Shown piece by piece: positions 27,723 to 36,983 of a stretch of 64,000 nucleotides of DNA. This DNA is from Shimia sp. CNT1-13L.2. Its GTDB lineage: Bacteria; Pseudomonadota; Alphaproteobacteria; Rhodobacterales; Rhodobacteraceae. Where the stretch lies: NCBI RefSeq assembly GCF_024331145.1, contig NZ_JANDJO010000002.1:575467-639466 (forward strand). Direction: 5' to 3'. Under the pieces are notes generated by a model. The model made no database searches. It was not told the DNA's origin and saw only the letters and a list, made by a program, of their open reading frames with translations. The position numbers and the translations under genes were made by a program. Positions within the stretch are counted from its first letter, which is position 1, and every line of letters begins with the position of its first letter.

Positions 27723-29063
27723 TTGAAATTGGACCCAGTTGCGATTGGTTTGATAGTATGGATGCTCAGCGCTCCCGTTTTTCTTGTTCTCTGGTTGCGA
27801 AGCCATTTTAGGCGGAAGCGAGCCTTGGGAGAACTCGAACGGTTCGCGGAAATAGTTTCCATTGAAAAGGAAGTGGTCAAGAAGAAGCATGAGGTTGAGG
27901 CACTGGAGACCGACATCGAAACTCTTCAGGCAACTTACGGCGAAAAGAAAAAATATCTTGATCAGCTATTAGAGCAGGTAGCTGTCTATGATGACCGCTT
28001 GGCCTTTGCTGAACTGGGAATGTATGAGCCACATTTCGAGTTTGGGGATAGCGAACAGTACAAAGACCAAATTAAGAAAGTACGAACCCTTCAAAAGGCG
28101 ATGGTCTCGGCAAAAGAGGCGACGATCTGTCCGGCTGATTGGACGGTTGAAGGGAGCCGTGCCAAAGGGCAGACAATGATCAACCGTCAATCGCGCTTGA
28201 CGATGCGGGCTTTCAACAATGAGTGTGAGGCCGCAATCGCCAATACCAGATGGAACAATGTGGTTGCGATGGAAAAGCGCATCCTGAACTCGGCTAAAGC
28301 AATTTCAAGAGAAAACACCTCTCTCCAACTGAGCATCAATGACGCCTACGTCGCGTTGAAGATCGACGAGTTACACTTGACGCACGAGTATCGTGAGCAG
28401 CTAAAGATCGAAAAGGATGAACGCGCCGAACTTGCCAGGGTTGAAAGAGAAGAAAAGAAGCTGGCAGCTGAGGCAAGAGCGGCGGAAAAAGAAGAGATGA
28501 AATATCAAGCGCTCTTGGAAAAAGCGCGAAGAGAAGCAGGCTCTGATGAGGTTAGTGACAGCTTGAAGCAAAAAATCCACGATCTCGAGAGCGCTTTGGA
28601 AGAGGCGCGCGCGACCTCTGAGCGCGCACGCGCAATGGCGGAAATGACTAGGTCAGGGTATGTGTATGTAATTTCCAATGTGGGATCGTTTGGAGAAGAA
28701 ATGGTTAAGATTGGCCTGACGAGGCGTCTCGACCCTGGTGACCGTGTTCGCGAACTGGGAGACGCGAGTGTTCCGTTTGGTTTCGATACACATGCCATGA
28801 TTTATTCAGAAGAGGCGCCAGCCTTGGAAGCTGCTCTACACAAAGAGTTCTCAGAACAACGCGTCAATATGGCCAACATGCGGAAGGAATTCTTTCGCGT
28901 GTCCCTTGACGAAGTGGAAGACGCTGTTGCGCGACTTGCTCCAGATGCTGACTTCTTCAAGGACAGAGAAGCGCAGGAGTGGCACGAAACCTTGGCAAGG
29001 CGGAAGGAGAAATTGCAAGAGGTCGCTCCATCCGAACTTGAAGCGCTGCCCGCCGCAATTTGA
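27723..29063 (+). CDS. Membrane-anchored DUF4041 coiled-coil protein with C-terminal GIY-YIG-like domain
   Basis: A 446-residue protein with an N-terminal membrane segment (about 6-24). A coiled coil rich in Glu/Lys follows (about 35-90), then a DUF4041-like middle with RLTMRAFNNECEAAIANTRW, and a second long coiled coil. The C-terminal domain has YVYVIS, VKIGLTRR, a conserved Glu in SEEAPALEAALHKEF and RKEFFRV, the hallmarks of the T5orf172/MUG113 branch of GIY-YIG nucleases. GC content is visibly lower than in purA. It stands alone between terminators. Such proteins occur in phages and mobile defence contexts; role here unknown. Confidence 0.8.
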   Translation: MKLDPVAIGLIVWMLSAPVFLVLWLRSHFRRKRALGELERFAEIVSIEKEVVKKKHEVEALETDIETLQATYGEKKKYLDQLLEQVAVYDDRLAFAELGMYEPHFEFGDSEQYKDQIKKVRTLQKAMVSAKEATICPADWTVEGSRAKGQTMINRQSRLTMRAFNNECEAAIANTRWNNVVAMEKRILNSAKAISRENTSLQLSINDAYVALKIDELHLTHEYREQLKIEKDERAELARVEREEKKLAAEARAAEKEEMKYQALLEKARREAGSDEVSDSLKQKIHDLESALEEARATSERARAMAEMTRSGYVYVISNVGSFGEEMVKIGLTRRLDPGDRVRELGDASVPFGFDTHAMIYSEEAPALEAALHKEFSEQRVNMANMRKEFFRVSLDEVEDAVARLAPDADFFKDREAQEWHETLARRKEKLQEVAPSELEALPAAI

Positions 29064-29139
29064 CATAGTTCGCGCGGCTTTCTCGAAAGGGGTCTTCTGG
29101 ATTGAGTTTGGGTTGATAGTTGTCTGAATCTAAAGCGAA

Positions 29140-29167
29140 AAAAGCCGCCCCTGATGGAGCGGCTTTT
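29140..29167. terminator. Bidirectional terminator between convergent genes
   Basis: Stem aaaagccgc/gcggctttt (29140-29148 and 29159-29167) with T-runs on both strands. It separates the DUF4041/GIY-YIG gene (plus) from the acidic protein gene (minus). Confidence 0.85.
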
Positions 29168-29189
29168 GGCGTTTTGGGGCTTGCCCGGA

Positions 29190-31187
29190 TCAGCCGGCGG
29201 CGCGGTCTTCGGGGCGGTAGCCGATCAGTTCGGAAGCCGTGAAACGGCCGCCTTCGATCTTGGCAATCTTGTTTTCGCGCAGGAGCTGGCCGAAGGAGCG
29301 CAGGCTGTCTTCGCGGGTGTAGGCGTTGCTGCCGTCGACATCGCGGGCGAGGCGCATGACCATCGGGCGCGAGAACTTGTCCTGACCTTCAACGAAGGTG
29401 AGGTAGGCGGCGGCGGCTTCGAGAACCTCGGGCAGCTTGGTGGCGCCCATTGATTCCGCGAATTCCGCAAAGCTGCCGGCCTCGGCCGGGTCCATCTGCG
29501 ACGGGGCGGCGGGGGCCGGTGCCGGGGCATCGGCGGCGCGTTCGCCAACCGAGACGCGGCGCGGACGTACGGGGCTGCGCGGTGCTTCGGCCTCGGGGGC
29601 TGGGGCGGCTTCGACCGGCGCGGCGGGTTCCTGCGGTTCCGCGGCGGGGGTGTCGACGCGCTGTTCGGCCACAAGTTTCAGCGGGGCCGCGGGGGCCTTG
29701 GGACGGCTCGGGCGGACCTCGGTTTCCTCGGGAGCCTGGCCGGTCACGTTGCGCACCACGCTGGCGAGATCGCCGCGATAGGGCTCGGTGGCGTCCTGCG
29801 GGGCGCGGGCGGCGCCGGAACGCTGTTCCGCTTTGGTGGCGGCAACGGCGGCACGCAGATGTGCGATGGCCTGGCGACGACGGTTGCCGTCCGGTTCGTT
29901 CATGTGCTGGTCGGCCTCGGCCATCAGGCGCGGCATGTCGCTTTCGGCGTCGCGGTCGGCATCGGTCAGGTGTTTGCCACGCTCCGAACGGTCAGCCTCG
30001 GGCTCTTCTTCGGCTTCCATCTGGTCGGCGCGGTTCAGTTCGGCCTCGACCTGAGCCAGTTCGGCCAGCAGTTCGGCTTCGTCCTCGGGGGTCAGGCTGG
30101 AGACACGGCCGGGTTCGTCGGTCTTGGTCTCTGCGGTGTCCTCGGCGATCGGTGCTTCGGGTTCGTCTTCTTCCGGCTCGGCCTCAAGCAGACCTGCAGA
30201 GACTGCCTCTTCGAAGTCGGCCTTTTTCATGCGGACAACGCGGGCACGGACCGGGCGTTCGACCGGGGCCTCTGCCACGATCTCTTGCTCGGCGGGCTCT
30301 TCGGCAACGTCCTCTTCGGCGGCTGCTGCGGCCATTTCATCGTCGAGTTTCAGAACCGATTCAATCTCTTCGCGGGCTTCGGTCAGGAAGCTGTCGGCGT
30401 GTTCGTCTTCGGAATAGTCTTCTTCTTCGGGTTCGTTGCGCGACTTGGACACCACGGCGCGGATACGCTGGAGCTTGGCGGCGATGGAGTTTTCCTCGGC
30501 GGGGAAGTCCTCGGGCTCTTCGACCAGTTCGGCAATGTCTTCGGCGGCGTCCTCTTCGGCGAGGGCGTCTTCGATGGCGGAGAGGTCGAGCGTGTCGTCC
30601 TGTGCGGGGGCGCTGGCCACCTCGTCGTCGGCAAAGTCCTGTTCCTCCAGCGCGCCTTCGAGATCGGCGACAATGGTGGCGTCCTGATCTGCGATGGCCT
30701 CTGCGACAGGGGCGTCTTCGACGATGTCTTCGGCGACCACCTCTTCGATGGTTTCTTCGACCATCTCGGTCTCGGGGGCGGTCACGGCATCGAGAATCTC
30801 GTCGGTGACGTCTTCGACTTCCGGTTCAATCTGTTCTTCCGGGGATTCGGCCTGCGGTTCGGCAACCTCGACGGGCGCCGCTTGGGCCACGGGTGCGGGG
30901 GCTGCCTCGGGCTGCGGCGCGGGGGCGGCGGGGGCCTCGGTGGTCAGGTAGATCGAGCCCTGCTCGGTGCGCGCCTGTACGCGGCGTTCGACCTCGCGCT
31001 CGGCGATGCGGGCCAGCATTTCGGCGTCGGGGGTGGGGGGCTCGGCACCGAAGTACCTATCATCTGCCGCGAGATCGCGGAAATACTCAGCAATTGCTTT
31101 CATGGTGTCGAACGAGTCATCGAAACCCTCAAGCGTACAGGAGAACGTGCCGTATGAGACCGTCAAAACTTTGTTATTCGTAACCAT
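29190..31187 (-). CDS. Long acidic protein with conserved N- and C-terminal segments
   Basis: From the ATG at 31187 (MVTNNKVLTVSYGTFSCTLEGFDD) the product is 665 residues. The first about 75 residues look folded, as does the last about 95 (FAEFAESMGATKLPEVLEAAAAYLT, and a winged-helix-like end TREDSLRSFGQLLRENKIAKIEGGRF). Between them lie about 450 residues dominated by Glu, Ala, Pro and Asp, probably disordered. Relatives in this clade are sometimes labelled CheA-like, but no histidine kinase motifs are visible. It is divergent from the thiamine diphosphokinase gene. Confidence 0.75.
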   Translation of the reverse strand: MVTNNKVLTVSYGTFSCTLEGFDDSFDTMKAIAEYFRDLAADDRYFGAEPPTPDAEMLARIAEREVERRVQARTEQGSIYLTTEAPAAPAPQPEAAPAPVAQAAPVEVAEPQAESPEEQIEPEVEDVTDEILDAVTAPETEMVEETIEEVVAEDIVEDAPVAEAIADQDATIVADLEGALEEQDFADDEVASAPAQDDTLDLSAIEDALAEEDAAEDIAELVEEPEDFPAEENSIAAKLQRIRAVVSKSRNEPEEEDYSEDEHADSFLTEAREEIESVLKLDDEMAAAAAEEDVAEEPAEQEIVAEAPVERPVRARVVRMKKADFEEAVSAGLLEAEPEEDEPEAPIAEDTAETKTDEPGRVSSLTPEDEAELLAELAQVEAELNRADQMEAEEEPEADRSERGKHLTDADRDAESDMPRLMAEADQHMNEPDGNRRRQAIAHLRAAVAATKAEQRSGAARAPQDATEPYRGDLASVVRNVTGQAPEETEVRPSRPKAPAAPLKLVAEQRVDTPAAEPQEPAAPVEAAPAPEAEAPRSPVRPRRVSVGERAADAPAPAPAAPSQMDPAEAGSFAEFAESMGATKLPEVLEAAAAYLTFVEGQDKFSRPMVMRLARDVDGSNAYTREDSLRSFGQLLRENKIAKIEGGRFTASELIGYRPEDRAAG

Positions 31188-31325
31188 CAGATGCGGGTCC
31201 TTTGAACTACTCGAGGTTCTGTTTACCACGACAGTCGAGACGAAAGCTGACCGATTCTGTGAAAGACAGCGTATCATTTTGAGGCTAGATTGTGGCGCGT
31301 TTCTTAAAATTGGAGGGAAACCGGG

Positions 31326-32009
31326 GTGTCTGAGGCGATTGTGCATAGTTTGGAACCAATCACCCTTGTTGGGGCGGGATTGGTCGGGAAAACCGATCTG
31401 GACACCTGTAGACGCTTAGCACCGCGTGTTGTTGCGGCAGATGGCGGGGCCTTGCATTGCCTTGAATACGGGGTGATGCCCGAGGCGGTTGTCGGCGATA
31501 TGGACTCGTTGGAGGGGGCCGGGGTGGAGGGCATTCCGCAGGATCGCCTGCATGTGGTGTTTGACCAGAACCGGACCGATTTCGACAAGGCGCTGCATAG
31601 TATAAGGGCGCCGTTGGTGATCGGGATGGGGTTCAGCGGGGCGCGGCTGGATCACCAGCTTGCCTGTTTCAACGCGCTGGTGCGCAACTGTGATCACCGC
31701 TGCATCTTGCTGGGTGACACGGATATTGCCTTTCTCGCGCCGCCGTCGATTGATCTTGATCTGGAAGAAGGCGAGCGGGTCTCGCTGTTTCCGATGGGGC
31801 TGGTTGAAGGGGTGTCGGACGGGCTGCACTGGCCGATTGGCGGGCTGACCTTTACGCCGGACGGGCGTGTGGGAACATCGAACCGCGCGACGGGGGCGGT
31901 GTCGCTTCAGTTCACGGCACCGAAGATGCTGATCATCCTGCCGCGTGACTGTCTGGGACGGGCGGTTGAGGCGTTGCTGACGCAATCCGCGACATGGCCC
32001 GCTCTCTGA
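31326..32009 (+). CDS. thiN: Thiamine diphosphokinase
   Basis: Transfers pyrophosphate from ATP to thiamine, giving the active cofactor. The 227-residue protein has VVAADGGALHCLEYGVMPEAVVGDMDSL split around the active site, QNRTDFDKAL, and GFSGARLDHQLACF, the three family motifs. The start is a GTG at 31326 preceded by ggaggg. No TPP riboswitch was seen upstream. The last 77 bases overlap the 3' end of a convergent DMT transporter gene. Confidence 0.9.
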   Translation: MSEAIVHSLEPITLVGAGLVGKTDLDTCRRLAPRVVAADGGALHCLEYGVMPEAVVGDMDSLEGAGVEGIPQDRLHVVFDQNRTDFDKALHSIRAPLVIGMGFSGARLDHQLACFNALVRNCDHRCILLGDTDIAFLAPPSIDLDLEEGERVSLFPMGLVEGVSDGLHWPIGGLTFTPDGRVGTSNRATGAVSLQFTAPKMLIILPRDCLGRAVEALLTQSATWPAL

Positions 32010-32874
32010 AGACGATATAAAGACCGGCGGCCATGGTCACGCAAATACCGATGGCGGCGAGGCCATTGGGCAGGTCGGAGAAGATAATCCAGCCGATCAG
32101 CGTGGCGAAGGGGATCTCGAGGTATTGCATCGGTGCCAGCGTGGCCGAGGGGGCATAGCGCAGCGACCATGTCATCAGGAGGTGGGCGAGGGTGCCGAGT
32201 GCGCCGATGAACAGGAGCATCGCCGTGGTGCTGGTGTCGGTCCAGACGATCGCGGTTTCGGGCATGTTGATATGCGGGCCGATCAGCAGGAACGGCAGGA
32301 TCATGAGCGAGGCCATGGTGCCGCTGACGGCCTGAAGGCTGATCGGGTCGGTTTCCTTGGCGATCTGGCGGGTGACCAGCATGAACAGCGAAAAGACCAC
32401 CGCCACCACGAGGGGCAGGAGGGCGGGCAGGCCGACCTCGGCAAAGCTCGGCTGGATCACCATGAGGGTGCCGACAAAGCCGACAACGCAGGCCAGGATG
32501 CGGCGCAGGCCGACTTCTTCGTCGAGGACGAACTTGCCAAGCAGCAGCATCAGGAAGGGCATGACGAAGGCGATGGCCACGGCATCGGCCAGCGGCAGGA
32601 AGCGCAGGGCGGTGAACATGGCGCCAATGCCGATGATATGCAGGACGGTGCGGATGATCATGAGATTGAAGGTGCGGCGGCGCATTCGCCATGGGCGGTT
32701 GGTGGCGGCAACGACGGGGATCAGCAGCAGTGCCTGAATGCCGAAACGCACCAGAAGCAGTTGGCATAAGGGAACGAGTTGACCCAGGATCTTCGCAACA
32801 GCGTCTCCTAAAGGGGCAAGCACACAAAAACCAAGCATCAATAAAATGCCGAGGAGAGGTCGATCCTGAGCCAT
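31933..32874 (-). CDS. EamA/DMT-family transporter
   Basis: A 313-residue membrane protein with two EamA repeats and about ten hydrophobic segments, including LPLADAVAIAFVMPFLMLLLGK in the first repeat and APSATLAPMQYLEIPFATLIGW in the second. The latter two are typical of the transporters of this family with unknown, possibly amino-acid or metabolite, substrates. It is convergent with thiN and overlaps it by 77 bases. Confidence 0.88.
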   Translation of the reverse strand: MAQDRPLLGILLMLGFCVLAPLGDAVAKILGQLVPLCQLLLVRFGIQALLLIPVVAATNRPWRMRRRTFNLMIIRTVLHIIGIGAMFTALRFLPLADAVAIAFVMPFLMLLLGKFVLDEEVGLRRILACVVGFVGTLMVIQPSFAEVGLPALLPLVVAVVFSLFMLVTRQIAKETDPISLQAVSGTMASLMILPFLLIGPHINMPETAIVWTDTSTTAMLLFIGALGTLAHLLMTWSLRYAPSATLAPMQYLEIPFATLIGWIIFSDLPNGLAAIGICVTMAAGLYIVFRERAMSRIASATPQPPVPDSHAAG

Positions 32875-32946
32875 GGGGTGACGCTAATCCGAAACAGTTG
32901 CGCGGTTCAATCCTGAGCTTAGCAATGTGACCCAGCGTAAATCACG

Positions 32947-32977
32947 AAAAAAACGGGCCGGTACGAAGACCGGCCCG
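32947..32977 (-). terminator. Terminator of the liv-type operon
   Basis: Perfect 9-bp stem cgggccggt/accggcccg (32954-32962, 32969-32977). On the minus strand it is followed by seven T residues (complement of 32947-32953). It lies 57 bases after the livF stop. Confidence 0.92.
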
Positions 32978-33033
32978 ACAGGGAGTGAGCTCGGTCTATG
33001 GATCAACACCGAGCATCGGGGAACTTTTGGCGA

Positions 33034-33789
33034 TCAGATCGCCAGGTATTCTGCGCGCAGCTCTTCGTTCGAGAGCACTTCCTCGGCAGAGCCGTCAAAG
33101 ACGATGCCGCCGGTATCGAGGATCACCGAACGGTCGGCGAGTTCGAGGGCGCGGACCGCGTTCTGTTCAACGAGGATCGTGGTGATGCCCTGTTCCTTGA
33201 TGATGCGCAGGGTTTTCTCGATCTCGTCGACGATCACGGGGGCGAGGCCTTCGTAGGGTTCGTCGAGCAGCAGTACCTTGATGTCACGCGCAAGCGCCCG
33301 TGCAATCGCCAGCATCTGCTGTTCACCACCAGACAGCGTGACGCCTTCCTGTTTGCGGCGTTCGCCGAGACGCGGGAAGAGATCGTAGAGGCGTTCAATC
33401 GACCAGCCGATAGGCGGTGCGATTTGCGCCAGTTGCAGGTTCTCTTCCACGGTCAGGCCGGGAATGATGCAACGATCTTCGGGCACCAGGCCGATTCCGG
33501 CGGCGGCGGCCTCATGGCTTTTCATGAGGTGCAGCGGCTGGTGGTCGAGCCAGATTTCGCCGTGGGTGACCTGCGGGTCATCCATGCGGGCGATCGAGCG
33601 CAGGGTCGATGTCTTGCCAGCGCCGTTGCGGCCCAGAAGCGCGAGGATCTCGCCTTCGTGCACGTTGAACGAGATGTTCTGCACGATGTAGCTTTCGCCG
33701 TAGTAGCTTTCCATGTTCCAGACGGAGAGGAAGGCGGGGGCGGTTTCGGCCAGGTTGTGGCCCTTGGAGAAGTCGGGTTTGACGTTCAT
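33034..33789 (-). CDS. livF: Branched-chain-type amino acid ABC transporter ATPase (LivF-like)
   Basis: The second ATPase of a HAAT-family importer. The 251-residue protein has Walker A GRNGAGKTS, signature LSGGEQQML and Walker B VLLLDEPYEGLAP. A 20-residue N-terminal extension before VWNMESYYG is somewhat unusual. It is the last gene of the operon K-H-M-G-F and sits 15 bases after livG. The substrate may be amino acids, amides or urea; the ATPase does not decide it. Confidence 0.9.
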   Translation of the reverse strand: MNVKPDFSKGHNLAETAPAFLSVWNMESYYGESYIVQNISFNVHEGEILALLGRNGAGKTSTLRSIARMDDPQVTHGEIWLDHQPLHLMKSHEAAAAGIGLVPEDRCIIPGLTVEENLQLAQIAPPIGWSIERLYDLFPRLGERRKQEGVTLSGGEQQMLAIARALARDIKVLLLDEPYEGLAPVIVDEIEKTLRIIKEQGITTILVEQNAVRALELADRSVILDTGGIVFDGSAEEVLSNEELRAEYLAI

Positions 33790-33804
33790 TTGGGTCTCTC
33801 CTGA

Positions 33805-34560
33805 TTATGCCGTTTCGCCCAGGTACGCTTCGCGCACCTTGGGATTGCCGCGGATGTTTTCCGGGTCGTCTTCGACGAGGGGGGTACCCTGTGCCAGAAC
33901 GGTGATCCGGTTGGCCAGCGAGAACACGACGTGCATGTCGTGTTCGATGATCGCGATGGTGATGTCGCGTTCGTCGCTGATCTGCTTGAGCAGGTCGATG
34001 GTGTTGTTGGTATCGGCCCGCGCCATACCGGCGGTGGGTTCGTCCAGAAGCAGCAGGCGCGGCTCCTGGGCGAGGCACATGCCGATCTCGAGGCGGCGTT
34101 TGTCACCACGCGACATGGCAGCGGCGTGCATGTCACGCTTGTCGGCCATGTTCATTTCCTCGAGCATGTGCTCGGCCCGTTCCACGATGTCCTTTTCGTC
34201 CATCATGTTTTCGATGGCGTGCATGCGGAAGGCACCGTCGCGCTTGGCGAAACAGGGGATCATCATGTTTTCCATGACGCTGAGTTCGCCGAAGATCTCG
34301 GGTGTCTGGAACACGCGGGAAATGCCCATCTGGTTGATCTCGTAGGGGCTGCGGCCCAGCACCGACTGGCCGTCGAACATGACAGAGCCGGTGTCGGGGA
34401 TGAGTTTGCCCACGAGGCAGTTCAGGAGGGTCGACTTGCCGGCGCCGTTGGGGCCGATGATGGCGTGGACGGAGTTTTCCTTCACGCTCAGGTTGACGTC
34501 GCTCAGAGCCTGGAGGCCGCCGAACCGTTTGCCAACATCTTTGACTTCAAGAATGCTCAT
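33805..34560 (-). CDS. livG: Branched-chain-type amino acid ABC transporter ATPase (LivG-like)
   Basis: The first ATPase of the importer. The 251-residue protein has Walker A GPNGAGKST and a signature region SRGDKRRLEIGMCLAQEP. The latter is a divergent form of LSGG typical of some LivG/UrtD proteins. Walker B LLLDEPTAGM is also present. It lies 12 bases downstream of livM. Confidence 0.9.
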   Translation of the reverse strand: MSILEVKDVGKRFGGLQALSDVNLSVKENSVHAIIGPNGAGKSTLLNCLVGKLIPDTGSVMFDGQSVLGRSPYEINQMGISRVFQTPEIFGELSVMENMMIPCFAKRDGAFRMHAIENMMDEKDIVERAEHMLEEMNMADKRDMHAAAMSRGDKRRLEIGMCLAQEPRLLLLDEPTAGMARADTNNTIDLLKQISDERDITIAIIEHDMHVVFSLANRITVLAQGTPLVEDDPENIRGNPKVREAYLGETA

Positions 34561-34572
34561 CAGTCGTTCTCC

Positions 34573-35772
34573 TTATTCAGCGGGTTCGGTTTTGGCGGTT
34601 TCGGTGTCATCGGCCTTTTTGCCTTTGATGGCTTTGCGGATGCGTTGACCACCTTCGACCAGGCCACCGGGCAGGAAGATCACGACGAGCATGAACAGGA
34701 TGCCGAGGGTCAGGTGCCAGCCTTTGCCGATGAAGGGGTGGATGATGAAGACAACGAAGTCTTCAAGACCATCGGGCAGGAAGGCGAACCACTGGTGCAG
34801 GATGTTGTCGTTGATCTTCGAGAAGATGTTCTCGAAGTACTTGATGAAGCCCGCGCCCAGAACCGGACCGATCAGGGTGCCGGTGCCGCCGAGGATGGTC
34901 ATCAGAACAACTTCACCGGATGCGGTCCACTGCATACGCTCGGCGCCTGCCAGCGGGTCCATCGAGGCCATCAGGCCGCCTGCGAGACCAGCGTACATGC
35001 CGGAGATCACGAAGGCTGCCAGCGTGTAGGGACGCGGGTTGAGGCCGGTGTAGCTCAGGCGGTTCTGGTTCGACTTGATCGCGCGCAGCATCATGCCGAA
35101 AGGCGAACGGAAGATGCGGATCGACAGGTAGAAGGCGAGGATCATGATCAGCGCCGAGAAGTAGTAGCCGACGTTGAAGGTGAAGACCCATCCGGCGATT
35201 TCCAGATCCGTGCTGCTGCGCATTTCCATGCCGAAGAGGCTTGGAACCGGGATGTTGCCGCCAGCGGTCTGGCTTGCGCCAAGGATACGCGGGTCGTTCA
35301 GGGTCAGTTGCAGGCCGGTTTCACCACCGGTGATCGGGGTCAGAACCGAATAGGCCAGTGCAAACATCATCTGGGCGAAGGCGAGCGTCAGGATCGAGAA
35401 GTAGATGCCCGAGCGACGCAGGCTGACGTAGCCGATGACGACTGCGAAGAGGCCGGCGACGATGACCGCGAGCACGATGGCGGGCAGCACGTTCATGCCT
35501 AGGATCTTGAACATCCAGACCGCGCCGTAGGAGCCGATGCCGAGGAAGGCAGCGTGGCCGAAGGAGAGGTAGCCGGTGAGGCCGAAGAGGATGTTAAAGC
35601 CGATGGCGAAGATCCCGAAGATCACGAAACGCTGCATCAGGTCCGGATAGCCTGCGTTGAACTGTGCCATCGCCGAGCCTTCGGGGAAGGGGTTCAGGAT
35701 GAAGGGTGCAAACAGGGTCAGCACCACAACGATCAGCAGGAGGGAGGTGTCTTTTTTGTTGAGACCCAGCAT
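34573..35772 (-). CDS. livM: Branched-chain-type amino acid ABC transporter permease (LivM-like)
   Basis: A 399-residue membrane protein with about ten hydrophobic segments, the [18 protein letters not shown] block and the cytoplasmic loop [27 protein letters not shown] typical of LivM. A long insertion near the C-terminus ([19 protein letters not shown]) and the polar tail are seen in roseobacter homologues. It is separated from livH by three bases. Confidence 0.9.
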   Translation of the reverse strand: MLGLNKKDTSLLLIVVVLTLFAPFILNPFPEGSAMAQFNAGYPDLMQRFVIFGIFAIGFNILFGLTGYLSFGHAAFLGIGSYGAVWMFKILGMNVLPAIVLAVIVAGLFAVVIGYVSLRRSGIYFSILTLAFAQMMFALAYSVLTPITGGETGLQLTLNDPRILGASQTAGGNIPVPSLFGMEMRSSTDLEIAGWVFTFNVGYYFSALIMILAFYLSIRIFRSPFGMMLRAIKSNQNRLSYTGLNPRPYTLAAFVISGMYAGLAGGLMASMDPLAGAERMQWTASGEVVLMTILGGTGTLIGPVLGAGFIKYFENIFSKINDNILHQWFAFLPDGLEDFVVFIIHPFIGKGWHLTLGILFMLVVIFLPGGLVEGGQRIRKAIKGKKADDTETAKTEPAE

Positions 35773-35775
35773 GAG

Positions 35776-36816
35776 TTATTCCTCCATCACGCCTTTGCGA
35801 CCCATCAGGCCACGCGGACGCGTCAACAGAATGATAATGGCAACCAGGTAGATGATGATCTGGTTGATGCCCGGGATGAGGTCGATGACTTCGCGCATGG
35901 AGGCAAAGCTTTCGAGGATGCCCAGCAGGAAGCCTGCCAGAACCGCGCCCGGAAGCGAGCCCATGCCGCCGACAACCACAACAACGAAGGACAGCACGAG
36001 GAAGTCCATGCCCATGTGGTAGTTGGGCGAGTTGATCGGGGTGTACATGACGCCTGCGAGGCCGGCCACGGCGGCTGCGAGGCCGAACATGATGGTGAAG
36101 CGCTTGTCGATGTCGATGCCCAGGAGGCCCACGGTTTCACGGTCTGCCATGCCGGCACGCACGACCATGCCGAAGGTGGTGAATTGCAGGAAGGCAAACA
36201 CACCGCCGATGATCACGACCGAGAACATGAAGTAGACCAGACGCCAGTAGGGGTAGATGATGGTGTTCGGGTCGAAGCCGATCGCGGCCCCAAAGTCGAA
36301 CGAGCCCTTGAAGGCGTCGGGCGCCGGGGTCGGGATCGGGTTGGCACCGAAGTAATACTTGATGATTTCCTGCAGAACGATGGCCAGGCCGAAGGTCACG
36401 AGGATCTGGTCGGCGTGCTCACGCTTGTAGAAGTGCTTGATCAGGCCGCGTTCCATGATGACGCCGACCAAGAGCATGATCGGGATCGAGAACAGGATGG
36501 CGAGCGGGACGGACCAGTCGATCAGGGCGGCACCGGTTTCCGGGCCGAACCAGCTTTCGACGTAGGGGGTTTTGACCTTGAGCGGGTTGCCGAGGAAGTC
36601 GGTCTTGTTCGGGTCGATCGTCTCGAAGCTCAGGTTGAGGATCTTGCTGAGGGTCACGGCACAGAAGGCGCCGATCATGAACAGGGCGCCGTGGGCGAAG
36701 TTCACCACACCCAGCGTCCCGAAGATCAGTGTAAGCCCAAGCGCGATCAGCGCGTAGGCCGAGCCCTTGTCGAGCCCGTTTAGGATTTGAAGGATTATTG
36801 CGTCCATGGTTCCCAC
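35776..36816 (-). CDS. livH: Branched-chain-type amino acid ABC transporter permease (LivH-like)
   Basis: A 346-residue permease with LNGLDKGSAYALIALGLTLIFG at the start, NFAHGALFMIGAFCAVTL, and GLLGIDIDKRFTIMFGLAAAVAGLAG, all diagnostic of LivH. A periplasmic loop of about 40 residues (NKTDFLGNPLKVKTPYVESWFG) is longer than in the E. coli protein. It is the first membrane gene after the substrate-binding protein, with a hairpin-containing 167-base gap. Confidence 0.9.
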   Translation of the reverse strand: MGTMDAIILQILNGLDKGSAYALIALGLTLIFGTLGVVNFAHGALFMIGAFCAVTLSKILNLSFETIDPNKTDFLGNPLKVKTPYVESWFGPETGAALIDWSVPLAILFSIPIMLLVGVIMERGLIKHFYKREHADQILVTFGLAIVLQEIIKYYFGANPIPTPAPDAFKGSFDFGAAIGFDPNTIIYPYWRLVYFMFSVVIIGGVFAFLQFTTFGMVVRAGMADRETVGLLGIDIDKRFTIMFGLAAAVAGLAGVMYTPINSPNYHMGMDFLVLSFVVVVVGGMGSLPGAVLAGFLLGILESFASMREVIDLIPGINQIIIYLVAIIILLTRPRGLMGRKGVMEE

Positions 36817-36948
36817 CCGTAGGTTTTGTCTGGGGTCGCTCCGTTAGATCAGTGCCCCGATCCTTGGAATGAAAAGCCCGTCCTCCCACCCGCGAAGGGG
36901 CAGAGCGTAGCGGTGTCGCGATGCTCGATTTGGGGGCGGACAGAGAAA

Positions 36949-36973
36949 CCGGTCGCGCCGGGGGCGCGACCGG
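36949..36973 (-). terminator. Intercistronic hairpin after the binding-protein gene
   Basis: Perfect 10-bp stem ccggtcgcgc/gcgcgaccgg (36949-36958 and 36964-36973) with a five-base loop and only a short T-run on the minus strand. It lies 11 bases after the binding-protein stop and before livH. It probably lowers read-through or protects the upstream mRNA 3' end, giving more binding protein than permease. Confidence 0.65.
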
Positions 36974-36983
36974 AAGGTCCGGA

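Noticed and set aside
29450..31157. Long plus-strand ORFs opposite the acidic protein
   Set aside because: They are mirror frames of the Glu/Ala-rich repeats and encode Arg/Ser- or Phe/Gly-rich low-complexity sequence.
31188..31325. TPP riboswitch upstream of thiN
   Set aside because: No thi-box-like conserved core was seen in the short divergent gap.
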